Source: Paracoccaceae bacterium (lineage in GTDB: Bacteria; Pseudomonadota; Alphaproteobacteria; Rhodobacterales; Rhodobacteraceae). Taken from it: a DNA stretch of 15,772 bases. Every line of letters begins with the position of its first letter. Position 1 is the stretch's first letter. This document shows, piece by piece, positions 5,648-13,080 of this stretch. The stretch lies in NCBI GenBank assembly GCA_016937725.1, contig JAFGVZ010000183.1:1-15772 (forward strand). The letters are read 5' to 3'. The translations under genes and the position numbers were made by a program. Under the pieces are notes generated by a model. The model saw nothing but the letters and a program-made list of their open reading frames with translations, was not told where the DNA came from and did not search any database.

Positions 5648-8437
5648 ATGGCACAGAAAATGCTCATCGATGCCACCCATGCGGAGGAAACTCGCGTCGT
5701 GGTGGTGGACGGAAACAAGGTCGAGGAATTCGATTTTGAAACCGCAAGCCGTCGTCAACTCGCCGGCAATATCTATCTAGCCAAGGTCACACGGGTCGAA
5801 CCGTCGCTTCAGGCGGCGTTTGTCGATTATGGCGGCAATCGCCACGGATTCCTTGCGTTTAACGAAATCCATCCGGATTACTACCAGATCCCGGCAGCGG
5901 ATCGGGCAGCGTTGTTGGAAGAAGAGCGCGCGCTCGCGGCTGACGCTGACGAAGACGAGGCCCCGAAAGCAGAGAAACCTGCCCGCAAGCCGCGTCGATC
6001 CAGCAATCGCCGCCGGTCATCCAGCAAGGCCGAAACGGTCGATGCCGAGGACCAGATCCAAACTGCGTCCATCGCGGGTATGGATATTGTCGAACCCTTG
6101 GGCGATGGCGACGAACGTGCGGCAGCACCCGAGACCGGTGCCGAGGAACCAAGGGACACCGATCAAGCCGACGTCGTAGAGACCGACGAAGCAACTGAGG
6201 AAGATACAGCGGTCGCACAGGCCGAAGTCGCCACATTGGCAGCGGAAGCGGCGGCGACAGCCGACCCGACTGTCGAAGAAGACGCCTATGTCGCCGCTGA
6301 ACACGCCACAGAGATCGACGACCGGATCGAATCTGTCTCTGAAGGCGACACGATCGAAGAAGCCCGCCCACGCCAGAAGCCGCGGATGCGCCGCTACAAG
6401 ATCCAAGAAGTTATCAAAGTGCGCCAGATCATGCTGGTGCAGGTGGTCAAGGAAGAACGCGGCAACAAGGGCGCGGCGCTGACCACCTATCTGTCTTTGG
6501 CGGGCCGCTACTGCGTCCTGATGCCCAACACAGCACGTGGCGGCGGCATCAGCCGCAAGATTACCAACGCTGCCGACCGCCAGAAGCTGAAAGCCATCGC
6601 GGGTGAGATTATCGTGCCCGAAGGCGCAGGTCTGATCATCCGCACCGCAGGCGCAAACCGCACCAAGGCAGAGATAAAACGCGACTACGAATACCTGCTG
6701 CGCCTGTGGGAACAAATCCGCGACCTGACGCTGAAATCCATCGCGCCAACCCCGATCTACGAGGAAGGCAACCTGATCAAACGCACGATCCGTGACCTTT
6801 ACAACAAGGACATTGACGAAGTTCTGGTCGAGGGCGAGGCAGGCTACCGTGTGGCCAAGGACTTCATGAAAATGATCATGCCGTCCCATGCCAAGAACGT
6901 TAAGCTATACGACGAAGGCATGCCGCTCTTCGCGCGCTATCAAGTCGAAACCACGCTGTCGGCCATGTTCAACCCCACGGTGCAACTGCCCTCTGGCGGC
7001 TATATCGTGATCGGGATTACCGAAGCGCTTGTCGCCATCGACATCAACTCTGGGCGGGCAACGCGCGAGGGGTCCATCGAGGAAACTGCGCTCAAGACCA
7101 ACCTAGAAGCGGCGGCGGAAATCGCACGCCAATTGCGCCTGCGTGACTTGGCCGGTCTGATCGTGATCGACTTTATCGACATGGAAGAGCGCAAGAATAA
7201 CGCCGCTGTCGAGAAGATGCTGAAAGACAAGCTGAAATCCGACCGCGCGCGCATTCAGGTGGGCCGCATTTCGGGCTTTGGTCTGCTGGAAATGAGCCGC
7301 CAGCGCCTGCGCCCCGGGATGTTGGAAGCGACCACCCAGCCCTGCCCGCATTGTCATGGCACCGGCCTGATCCGGTCAGATGACAGCATGGCCCTTACCG
7401 TGCTGCGCCAGATTGAAGAAGAAGGCACGCGCGGCAAATCGCGCGAGGTTTTGGTGCGCGCGCCTGCCGCCGTCATCAACTTCCTGTTCAATTACAAGCG
7501 CGAAAACCTTGCGATGATTGAGGCACGCTTTGGAATGGCGGTGCGTCTGGAAGCTGATCCGTCCTTGATCAGCCCCGATTTCGTGATCGAGAAGTTCAAG
7601 ACCGCGACACGTGTGCCGACACCGCAAGCGGCAGTCGTGTCGATGGACAGCAAGCTGATGCCAGAACTTGAAGAAGAGGACGAAGATATCGACATGGTTG
7701 AGGCCGTCGAGGCCGAGGCTGTGCCGAGTGCAGAGACCGAGGAACAGCCGCGCAAGAAGCGTCGTCGGCGGCGGCGTCGGCGTGGCGGCAAAGATGGCGA
7801 GGCCACGACCGACGAGAATGGTCACGAGTCTGACGTTGATGCTGACACGGATACAGACGTAGCGGTCGAAGCACAGCCAGAAGCAGCAGCCGAAGATGCA
7901 GCGCCCGTCGAGAAGCCGAAGCGCAAGCGCGGGTCACGTGCGAAGAAAGCGGCCCCGGCAGAGACGGAAACGGCAGATGTGCCCGCAGAGGCAGAGGCCC
8001 CGGCAGCAGACGCGGACGACACGACGGCGAAAAAGCCCGCGCGCCGTAGCCGCAGCCGCCGCAAGCCTGCGGCGGAGGAGGCACCGGCACCAGAGGCCGT
8101 GGCACCCGAAGAGGCGCCCGTGGCCGAGCCTGTTACACCAGACACCGTGGCAGAACCCGCGATCCCGGCGCAGGAAGACGCTCAACCAAGTTCAGAACAC
8201 GAAAGCCCTGTTGCCGCGGTCAGCGTGCCTGACATTCCCGCGCCAGAAGCCGAGGCTCCTCCAGTGAAGGATGCAGAGCCAGAGGCGCAGGCGGTTGCTC
8301 CACCTGCCCCAGAGGCCGCACAAGCCCCGGTAGCCGAGAGCGCAGTGCCAGAACAGCCAGTGGTCGAAACCGCAACCTCCGATGCGAGCGACACGGCAGA
8401 AGACAAGCCACGCCGCCGCGGATGGTGGTCGCGCTGA
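5648..8437 (+). CDS. rne: Ribonuclease E
   Basis: Essential endoribonuclease of mRNA decay and rRNA/tRNA processing, and scaffold of the degradosome; 929 residues from the ATG at 5648, where the family start MAQKMLIDATHAEETRV lies (an ATG at 5633 would add five residues). The S1 domain starts near NIYLAKVTRVEPSLQAAFVDYG. It is split at about 85-240 by a long acidic insert, as in other alphaproteobacterial RNase E, and resumes at VVKEERGNKGAALTTYLSLAGRY. Catalytic metal ligands are Asp465 (VAIDINSGRAT) and Asp508 (VIDFIDM). The zinc-link cysteines are Cys566 and Cys569 in CPHCHGTG. The tail from about 665 is Glu/Ala/Pro-rich with three Arg/Lys-rich RNA-binding patches (about 702-714, 756-768, 795-807). 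It ends in RRRGWWSR, matching the GWW motif that binds PNPase in Caulobacter. Confidence 0.96.
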   Translation: MAQKMLIDATHAEETRVVVVDGNKVEEFDFETASRRQLAGNIYLAKVTRVEPSLQAAFVDYGGNRHGFLAFNEIHPDYYQIPAADRAALLEEERALAADADEDEAPKAEKPARKPRRSSNRRRSSSKAETVDAEDQIQTASIAGMDIVEPLGDGDERAAAPETGAEEPRDTDQADVVETDEATEEDTAVAQAEVATLAAEAAATADPTVEEDAYVAAEHATEIDDRIESVSEGDTIEEARPRQKPRMRRYKIQEVIKVRQIMLVQVVKEERGNKGAALTTYLSLAGRYCVLMPNTARGGGISRKITNAADRQKLKAIAGEIIVPEGAGLIIRTAGANRTKAEIKRDYEYLLRLWEQIRDLTLKSIAPTPIYEEGNLIKRTIRDLYNKDIDEVLVEGEAGYRVAKDFMKMIMPSHAKNVKLYDEGMPLFARYQVETTLSAMFNPTVQLPSGGYIVIGITEALVAIDINSGRATREGSIEETALKTNLEAAAEIARQLRLRDLAGLIVIDFIDMEERKNNAAVEKMLKDKLKSDRARIQVGRISGFGLLEMSRQRLRPGMLEATTQPCPHCHGTGLIRSDDSMALTVLRQIEEEGTRGKSREVLVRAPAAVINFLFNYKRENLAMIEARFGMAVRLEADPSLISPDFVIEKFKTATRVPTPQAAVVSMDSKLMPELEEEDEDIDMVEAVEAEAVPSAETEEQPRKKRRRRRRRRGGKDGEATTDENGHESDVDADTDTDVAVEAQPEAAAEDAAPVEKPKRKRGSRAKKAAPAETETADVPAEAEAPAADADDTTAKKPARRSRSRRKPAAEEAPAPEAVAPEEAPVAEPVTPDTVAEPAIPAQEDAQPSSEHESPVAAVSVPDIPAPEAEAPPVKDAEPEAQAVAPPAPEAAQAPVAESAVPEQPVVETATSDASDTAEDKPRRRGWWSR

Positions 8438-8444
8438 AGAACAA

Positions 8445-8493
8445 AACCCGCGCCGTCACGCGACCTTTCCACGGGAATGTGACGGCGCGGGTT
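8445..8493. terminator. Strong 15-bp inverted repeat after rne, probable terminator
   Basis: AACCCGCGCCGTCAC (8445-8459) is perfectly repeated in inverse at 8479-8493, with a 19-nt loop. It begins seven bases after the rne stop. On the plus strand the stem is followed by GGTGATCTTTG, not a clean T-run. On the minus strand it is followed by TTTTGTTCTTC. It may end rne transcription or protect the mRNA 3' end, and could also work on the minus strand. Confidence 0.6.
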
Positions 8494-8553
8494 GGTGATC
8501 TTTGCCCGGGCTTGGTCTATGCCTTGGCAAACATCCGTTAGCGAAGGCGCTTC

Positions 8554-9303
8554 ATGTTCGGGATAGATCTTTTCGATGCGGCCCTGATGCCCGCTTTGCT
8601 GATCGCCTTTGCGGGTGGAGTGTTGTCGTTCCTGTCGCCCTGCGTCTTGCCCATTGTGCCGCCCTATCTGGCCTATATGGGCGGCGTTTCGATGCAGGAA
8701 ATGACATCGGGCGCACAAAAGCGGCGCACGATTGTGCCTGCGTTGTTTTTCGTGATGGGCCTGTCAACGGTGTTCCTGATCCTTGGCTTCACAGCCTCGA
8801 CCATGGGAAATCTGTTTTTACGCAACGCGGAATTGTTCGGCCGGATCGCGGGCGCGATTGTCATCGTGTTCGGGCTGCATTTCCTTGGCGTGTTTCGTAT
8901 CCCGTTCCTGATGCGCGAAGCGCGGATTGACGCGGGCGACCAAGGCGGGTCTGCGTTTGGGGCTTACCTTTTGGGCCTGGCCTTCGCCTTTGGCTGGACG
9001 CCCTGCATCGGCCCAGTTCTGGGGGCCATCCTGTCCATGGCCGCGACCGAAGCCGACGCCATGCGCGGCACGATCATGCTGGGCGTCTATGCACTGGGAT
9101 TGGGGTTGCCCTTCCTGCTGGCGGCAATCTTCGTGCAACGGTCAATCACCATCATGAACCGGATCAAGCGCCATATGGGGCTGATCGAAAAGGTCATGGG
9201 CGGATTGCTGTTGCTGGTCGGTCTGGCCATGGTCACTGGCGCATTCACCCGGTTTAGCTGGTGGTTGCTGGAAACCTTTCCGGCCCTGTCGCAGATCGGT
9301 TAG
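8554..9303 (+). CDS. ccdA: Cytochrome c biogenesis protein CcdA (DsbD transmembrane family)
   Basis: Inner-membrane protein that carries reducing equivalents from cytoplasmic thioredoxin to the periplasm, for apocytochrome c and other thiol substrates. The 249-residue product has about six hydrophobic segments (roughly 10-30, 60-80, 95-115, 135-160, 172-195, 212-232). The two conserved redox cysteines sit in the first and fourth: Cys30 in LSPCVLPIVPPY and Cys151 in GWTPCIGPVLG. The length and the absence of a periplasmic or thioredoxin-like domain fit CcdA, not full DsbD. A GAAGG ribosome binding site lies six bases before the ATG. It converges with the DUF1489 gene and the two coding regions overlap by four bases at their stops. 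No other cytochrome c maturation genes are nearby. Confidence 0.94.
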   Translation: MFGIDLFDAALMPALLIAFAGGVLSFLSPCVLPIVPPYLAYMGGVSMQEMTSGAQKRRTIVPALFFVMGLSTVFLILGFTASTMGNLFLRNAELFGRIAGAIVIVFGLHFLGVFRIPFLMREARIDAGDQGGSAFGAYLLGLAFAFGWTPCIGPVLGAILSMAATEADAMRGTIMLGVYALGLGLPFLLAAIFVQRSITIMNRIKRHMGLIEKVMGGLLLLVGLAMVTGAFTRFSWWLLETFPALSQIG

Positions 9304-9728
9304 CGCAGGCCGATTTCGGCCAGCATCGCATCCAGTTCGGGGGGCAAATTGTCATCGCCTTTGCGGGCCTTCGACAGATCGCGCGGGGCATCTTCTGCCT
9401 TCAGGTAGCGCCAACCCTGAAACGGGCGGCGCGTGGCGGCGGTGGTGCGCACCACCTCTGGGTCCAGCACGATGGCGCAACGGGTAATGCCATCGCCGCC
9501 TAAAACCTCGTCCAGTCGCAGAATGCGCTGCCTTGCCAAGATCGCGCCTTTGAACACCCAGTAAAGCGAACCACCTGCAAGCAAGTCTTCAGCTCGTTTG
9601 GGCCACATGCGGGTAATATGGCGCGGCAAGCCGTCCGGGCCCTTGGCACGCGGATTGCGTTGCCAATCCAACAGGTCTTCGACCGTTTCGGCCCCGACAC
9701 AAAGCTTGATAAGATGCAGGCTTCCCAT
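9300..9728 (-). CDS. DUF1489 family protein
   Basis: A 142-residue protein starting MGSLHLIKLCVGAETVEDLLDW, with the blocks RHITRMWPKRAEDLLAGGSLYWVFKG and RPFQGWRYLKAEDAPRDL. This is the alphaproteobacterial DUF1489 family, whose function is unknown. It has no signal peptide or membrane segment and is predicted to be cytosolic. Its TAA stop (9300-9302) overlaps the ccdA TAG (9301-9303) on the other strand. No clear ribosome binding site precedes the ATG at 9728. The 131 bases upstream (9729-9859) hold no gene that can be supported. Confidence 0.9.
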   Translation of the reverse strand: MGSLHLIKLCVGAETVEDLLDWQRNPRAKGPDGLPRHITRMWPKRAEDLLAGGSLYWVFKGAILARQRILRLDEVLGGDGITRCAIVLDPEVVRTTAATRRPFQGWRYLKAEDAPRDLSKARKGDDNLPPELDAMLAEIGLR

Positions 9729-9859
9729 GCCGCGTATGTAACCTGTCCAACAGGGCAGGCAAGCGCGAACAGCGTGCTTCGGCCTGATCGAACAGCGCCA
9801 GCGCGACTTGGGCGCTAAGTGCCGCGATCACGCAACAAGCACTGCCTTTGGCAAGTCTG

Positions 9860-10255
9860 TCAGCACTGGTGGGAATAAGTGAAGACCAACACATCGGTCG
9901 CGTAATCGCCGGTCCATCGGCAATTGCGATGCACTTCGCGCGTGCCGCGCACACTGACTTCGCGCTGGTTGGAGGCAACCGGCCCTTCGACCCAGTATTC
10001 CAAAGGTGCACAGCCCGGCGAAAAGACCGAAGCCCAGCCGGAATACCAATTCCCGTTCTTGTTGCCATTGAACAAAAGCGTTCCGCGGCGCACGCCCACG
10101 CTACGCAGACCGTCTCTCGGTTCCTCGTAGTAAAAGGCGCGCTGCGTGCCTCTGTCGGCCAAGCGCATAAGCGAGCCGTTGTGCCACCAGCAACTATCGG
10201 CAGCCGCCGCCCCTGCTGACAAAAGTCCCAACATGAAAAGAAAGAAAAAGCGCAT
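9860..10255 (-). CDS. Small secreted protein of unknown function with four cysteines
   Basis: A 131-residue product from the ATG at 10255, preceded by GGGGGC. The same frame stays open 11 codons further upstream, but the signal peptide sits best at this start. The first 19 residues are a signal peptide (MRFFF, a hydrophobic core, then GAAAA before Asp20). The mature protein starts DSCWWHNGSLMRL and contains four cysteines (in DSCWW, SPGCAP, RNCRW and the C-terminal SHQC), enough for two disulfides, consistent with a periplasmic or exported location. It is rich in Trp, Tyr, Gly and Arg, with an NGNKNGNWYSGWASVFS stretch in the middle. No known family is recognised. It is divergent from nrdJ and lies in the same direction as DUF1489, 131 bases away. 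The coding potential is convincing because of the signal peptide and regular cysteines. Confidence 0.72.
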   Translation of the reverse strand: MRFFFLFMLGLLSAGAAAADSCWWHNGSLMRLADRGTQRAFYYEEPRDGLRSVGVRRGTLLFNGNKNGNWYSGWASVFSPGCAPLEYWVEGPVASNQREVSVRGTREVHRNCRWTGDYATDVLVFTYSHQC

Positions 10256-10404
10256 TCGTGCCCCCGTAAGCGTATCTATGCAAGGCACGCGAAACTACGC
10301 ACCCGAGGGTAGTCTAGCACAGCGACGGGCAAACCCTGTTGCAAAACGCAATCAAGCCCTGTTGACCAACGGCGCAAACCAATGATGCCCAACACAGGAT
10401 TACG

Positions 10405-10433
10405 TTGACCCTTGCGATACTGCGGCCTATGTT
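10405..10433 (+). promoter_or_regulatory. Probable sigma-70-type promoter of nrdJ
   Basis: TTGACC (10405-10410) and TATGTT (10428-10433), separated by 17 bp, match five and four of six consensus bases. The expected transcript would start near 10440, giving a leader of about 30 bases before the ATG at 10471. This also argues against the upstream in-frame start at 10405. No cobalamin riboswitch and no NrdR-box pair are seen between 10256 and 10470. Confidence 0.6.
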
Positions 10434-10470
10434 GTTGCCTCCCCAGACTGACCCCCAAAGGATGCCCGTC

Positions 10471-12726
10471 ATGAGCCGTTTCGCAGCCCCGATTGCAGAG
10501 CAGATTTGGGACATGAAATACCGCCTGAAAGCGGCCGATGGCGCGGTTAAGGACCAAACGGTCGAAGACACGTGGCGCCGTATAGCCCGCGCTTTGGCGC
10601 AGGCGGAAACCGATCCCGCTGCGTGGGAGGATCGCTTCTACACCGCGCTGGAGGATTTTAAATTCCTGCCCGCAGGCCGGATTACGGCAGGCGCGGGAAC
10701 GGGGCGCAGCGTAACGCTGTTCAACTGCTTTGTGATGGGCACGATCCCCGACAGCATGGGCGGCATTTTCGACATGCTGAAAGAGGCCGCGCTGACCATG
10801 CAGCAGGGTGGCGGGATCGGCTATGATTTCAGCACCATTCGCCCCAAGGGCGCGGCGGTGCATGGCGTGGCGGCCGATGCGTCGGGGCCGCTGAGTTTCA
10901 TGGATGTGTGGGATGCAATGTGCCGCACGATCATGTCGGCAGGTAGCCGTCGCGGGGCAATGATGGCCACCATGCGATGCGACCACCCGGATATCGAGGA
11001 TTTCATCACCGCCAAGCAAGACGCAGCCCGCCTGCGCATGTTCAATTTGTCGGTTCTGGTGACCGACCCGTTCATGGACGCGGTCAAGGCCGATGCCGCG
11101 TGGGATTTGGTCTTTGACGGGCGGGTCTACCGCACGGTGCAAGCGCGGGACCTTTGGAACCGTATCATGCGAGCGACCTATGATTACGCCGAACCGGGTG
11201 TCATCTTCATCGACCGCATCAATACGGCCAACAACCTTGCCTATTGTGAAACGATTGCCGCCACCAACCCTTGTGGCGAACAACCCCTTCCGCCTTATGG
11301 CGCATGCCTGCTCGGGTCGATCAACCTCGCACGGCTGGTGCGCGACCCGTTCACCGATGCGGCAAGCCTGGACATGGCCGCGTTGGACGATCTGGTGCGC
11401 GTGGCGGTGCGGATGATGGACAATGTGGTCGATGTGTCTCGCTTTCCCTTGGACGCTCAGGCGCAGGAAGCGCAAGCCAAACGGCGGATCGGGCTGGGGG
11501 TGACGGGCCTTGCCGATGCGCTGGTGCTGACCGGGCTGCGCTATGGCTCGGACAAGGCCGTGGCGGCAACAGACAACTGGATGCGCGCCGTGGCCCGCGC
11601 GGCGTATCTGGCCAGCGTCGATCTGGCGCGCGAAAAGGGGGCCTTCCCGCTTTTCGATCGCGACGCCTATCTGGCTTCTGGCACCATGCAAGCGATGGAT
11701 CAGGATGTGCGCGACTCGGTCGCCCAGCACGGCATCCGCAACGCGCTGCTGACCTCTATCGCGCCGACGGGGACGATCAGTCTTTATGCCGGGAATGTCA
11801 GTTCCGGGATCGAACCGATTTTCGCCACCAGCTACACCCGGAAGGTGCTTCAAAAAGACGGCTCGCGCACGGAAGAAGTGGTCGAGGATTTTGCAGTGTC
11901 CCTGTGGCGCAAGCTGCATGGTGATGCGCCTTTTCCCGAATATGTCGTCACGGCGCAGACGCTCGCGCCGATGGACCATGTCAAAATGCAGGCTGCGGCC
12001 CAAAAATGGGTCGATAGCAGCATCTCTAAGACCATCAACTGCCCGGAAGATATTTCATTTGATGCGTTCAAGGATGTTTACCTGGCGGCGTGGGATATGG
12101 GCTGCAAGGGCTGCACAACCTACCGCCCGAATGACGTGACCGGTTCTGTTCTATCCGTATCCGGGGCCGAAATCGAACCGAAGGCCACGCCTTCGGGCGA
12201 TGTGGTCTACTTGGCCGAACCGTTTGATCGGCCAGAAACACTGGAAGGCCAGACCTACAAGCTGAAATGGCCGGGGTCGGAACACGCAATCTATGTGACC
12301 ATCAACGACACCGTCATCGCGGGCCACCGCCGCCCGTTCGAGATATTCATCAACTCCAAGAACATGGAACATTACGCTTGGACCGTGGCTCTGACACGGA
12401 TGATCTCTGCGGTGTTTCGGCGTGGCGGCGATGTGTCTTTCGTTGTCGAGGAACTGAAAGCCGTGTTCGACCCCCGCGGCGGGGCTTGGGTGCAGGGGCA
12501 ATACATCCCGTCCATCCTGGCCGCCATTGGCGGCGTGATTGAACAGCATCTTGTGCGAATCGGGTTCATCGGCGGGGCGGGGCTAGGGCTGAAAAGTGAC
12601 CCGCAAGCGCTGAAAATGGCCGTCGGCGGCAAACCCACCGGCTGCCCGTCCTGCGGAGCCTTCGAGATGGTGATGATCGAGGGCTGTATAACCTGCCGCG
12701 CCTGCGGGCACAGTAAATGTGGCTAG
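10471..12726 (+). CDS. nrdJ: Vitamin B12-dependent (class II) ribonucleotide reductase
   Basis: Adenosylcobalamin-dependent reduction of ribonucleotides to deoxyribonucleotides, without oxygen and without a separate radical-generating subunit. The 751-residue product starts MSRFAAPIAEQIWDMKYR, with AAAGGA eight bases before the ATG; an earlier in-frame TTG at 10405 overlaps the promoter. The active-site motif is NPCGE (266-270), giving the radical Cys268, Asn266 and Glu270. The redox pair is probably Cys86 (TLFNCFVMG) and Cys279 (YGACLLGSINL). The C-terminal PTGTISLYAGNVSSGIEP block and a final zinc-ribbon-like CxxC-x13-CxxC (Cys725, 728, 742, 745) match the single-chain NrdJ of alphaproteobacteria. 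Family recognition is firm. It stands alone, with its own promoter. Confidence 0.96.
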   Translation: MSRFAAPIAEQIWDMKYRLKAADGAVKDQTVEDTWRRIARALAQAETDPAAWEDRFYTALEDFKFLPAGRITAGAGTGRSVTLFNCFVMGTIPDSMGGIFDMLKEAALTMQQGGGIGYDFSTIRPKGAAVHGVAADASGPLSFMDVWDAMCRTIMSAGSRRGAMMATMRCDHPDIEDFITAKQDAARLRMFNLSVLVTDPFMDAVKADAAWDLVFDGRVYRTVQARDLWNRIMRATYDYAEPGVIFIDRINTANNLAYCETIAATNPCGEQPLPPYGACLLGSINLARLVRDPFTDAASLDMAALDDLVRVAVRMMDNVVDVSRFPLDAQAQEAQAKRRIGLGVTGLADALVLTGLRYGSDKAVAATDNWMRAVARAAYLASVDLAREKGAFPLFDRDAYLASGTMQAMDQDVRDSVAQHGIRNALLTSIAPTGTISLYAGNVSSGIEPIFATSYTRKVLQKDGSRTEEVVEDFAVSLWRKLHGDAPFPEYVVTAQTLAPMDHVKMQAAAQKWVDSSISKTINCPEDISFDAFKDVYLAAWDMGCKGCTTYRPNDVTGSVLSVSGAEIEPKATPSGDVVYLAEPFDRPETLEGQTYKLKWPGSEHAIYVTINDTVIAGHRRPFEIFINSKNMEHYAWTVALTRMISAVFRRGGDVSFVVEELKAVFDPRGGAWVQGQYIPSILAAIGGVIEQHLVRIGFIGGAGLGLKSDPQALKMAVGGKPTGCPSCGAFEMVMIEGCITCRACGHSKCG

Positions 12727-12762
12727 GGGCGGTTTGCCCGCTTTTGTAACACCGAAATCAAA

Positions 12763-12787
12763 AGGCGCGCTCTGATCGAGCGCGCCT
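12763..12787 (-). terminator. Rho-independent terminator of the tRNA-Leu transcript (may also close nrdJ)
   Basis: AGGCGCGCT (12763-12771) and AGCGCGCCT (12779-12787) form a perfect 9-bp stem with a 7-nt loop. On the minus strand it comes 11 bases after the tRNA CCA end and is followed by TTTTGATTT, a good U-tract. On the plus strand it is followed only by GTTAAGTTTG, so it is weaker for nrdJ. Confidence 0.75.
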
Positions 12788-12797
12788 GTTAAGTTTG

Positions 12798-12850
12798 TGG
12801 TGCGGGTGGAGGGACTTGAACCCCCACGCCTTGCGGCGCCAGAACCTAAA
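12798..12850 (-). tRNA. 3' half of tRNA-Leu(UAG), truncated at the anticodon loop (attachment-site copy)
   Basis: Read on the minus strand from 12850, the sequence is anticodon loop TTTAGGT (anticodon TAG at 12848-12846), anticodon-stem 3' strand TCTGG, a long leucine-type variable arm, the T-arm GGGGG-TTCAAGT-CCCTC, acceptor 3' strand CACCCGC, discriminator A and encoded CCA. The sequence preceding the loop (GCGCAA) cannot pair with TCTGG, and no D-arm or acceptor 5' strand (GCGGGTG expected) is present upstream. The gene is therefore broken at the anticodon loop. This is the pattern left when an element integrates into a tRNA gene; the functional copy would be at the other end of the element, outside the window. 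Confidence 0.85.
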
Positions 12851-12890
12851 TTGCGCGAAGTTCTCAGACGCTCAAACACTTGGCGAAAAA

Positions 12891-12933
12891 GTTTCGCAGG
12901 ACATAGGCAGAACGCCTTGTGAACCTGCGAAAC
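12891..12933. repeat. 10-bp inverted repeat near the element end
   Basis: GTTTCGCAGG (12891-12900) and CCTGCGAAAC (12924-12933) form a perfect 10-bp inverted repeat with a 23-nt spacer. A further TGGC/GCCA pairing is possible on the outside across a bulge. It lies 41 bp inside the element from the tRNA junction, where recombinase or excisionase arm sites often lie. It could equally be an RNA hairpin. Confidence 0.5.
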
Positions 12934-12940
12934 GCCAGAT

Positions 12941-12990
12941 CGGGGTTGGACCAAAGAAAAACCCCGACGCGCTGGCGGGCGCAATCGGGG
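12941..12990 (+). promoter_or_regulatory. Mutually exclusive hairpins upstream of the initiator-like gene
   Basis: Segment A CGGGGTT (12941-12947) pairs with segment B AACCCCG (12960-12966). Segment B can instead pair through CCCCG with segment C CGGGG (12986-12990), around an inner GCGC/GCGC helix (12969-12972 with 12979-12982). Both folds cannot form together, which resembles an attenuator or an antisense-controlled leader. It ends 90 bases before the start of the next gene. No T-run follows C. Confidence 0.4.
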
Positions 12991-13080
12991 CTCAATGCTC
13001 TTGGAAAAGCATCCTGTGTGATCAGGAGGTTATCACGCCTCGGGTAGCCCCCGCAACCTCTGCGACGACGGGAGGGTGCC

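Noticed and set aside
5439..5780. A 113-codon plus-strand frame upstream of and overlapping rne
   Set aside because: It overlaps the rne start in another frame, has no ribosome binding site and no recognisable sequence; the region is better read as a structured leader.
8501..8531. TTTGCC/GGCAAA inverted repeat before ccdA as a regulatory hairpin
   Set aside because: Only six base pairs with a 19-nt loop; expected by chance at this frequency.
10256..10470. A cobalamin riboswitch before the B12-dependent reductase
   Set aside because: No B12-box-like conserved core is visible, and the predicted leader is only about 30 bases long.
10276..12003. A 575-codon open frame on the minus strand over nrdJ
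   Set aside because: Shadow of nrdJ, with shadow-type composition and no recognisable domain.
13018..13036. GTGAT/ATCAC inverted repeat enclosing an AGGAGG, as a ribosome binding site for an extra small gene
   Set aside because: No start codon follows at a usable distance and a stop comes shortly after; the initiator-like gene has its own GGGAGG site. It could be an operator, but a 5-bp arm is weak evidence.
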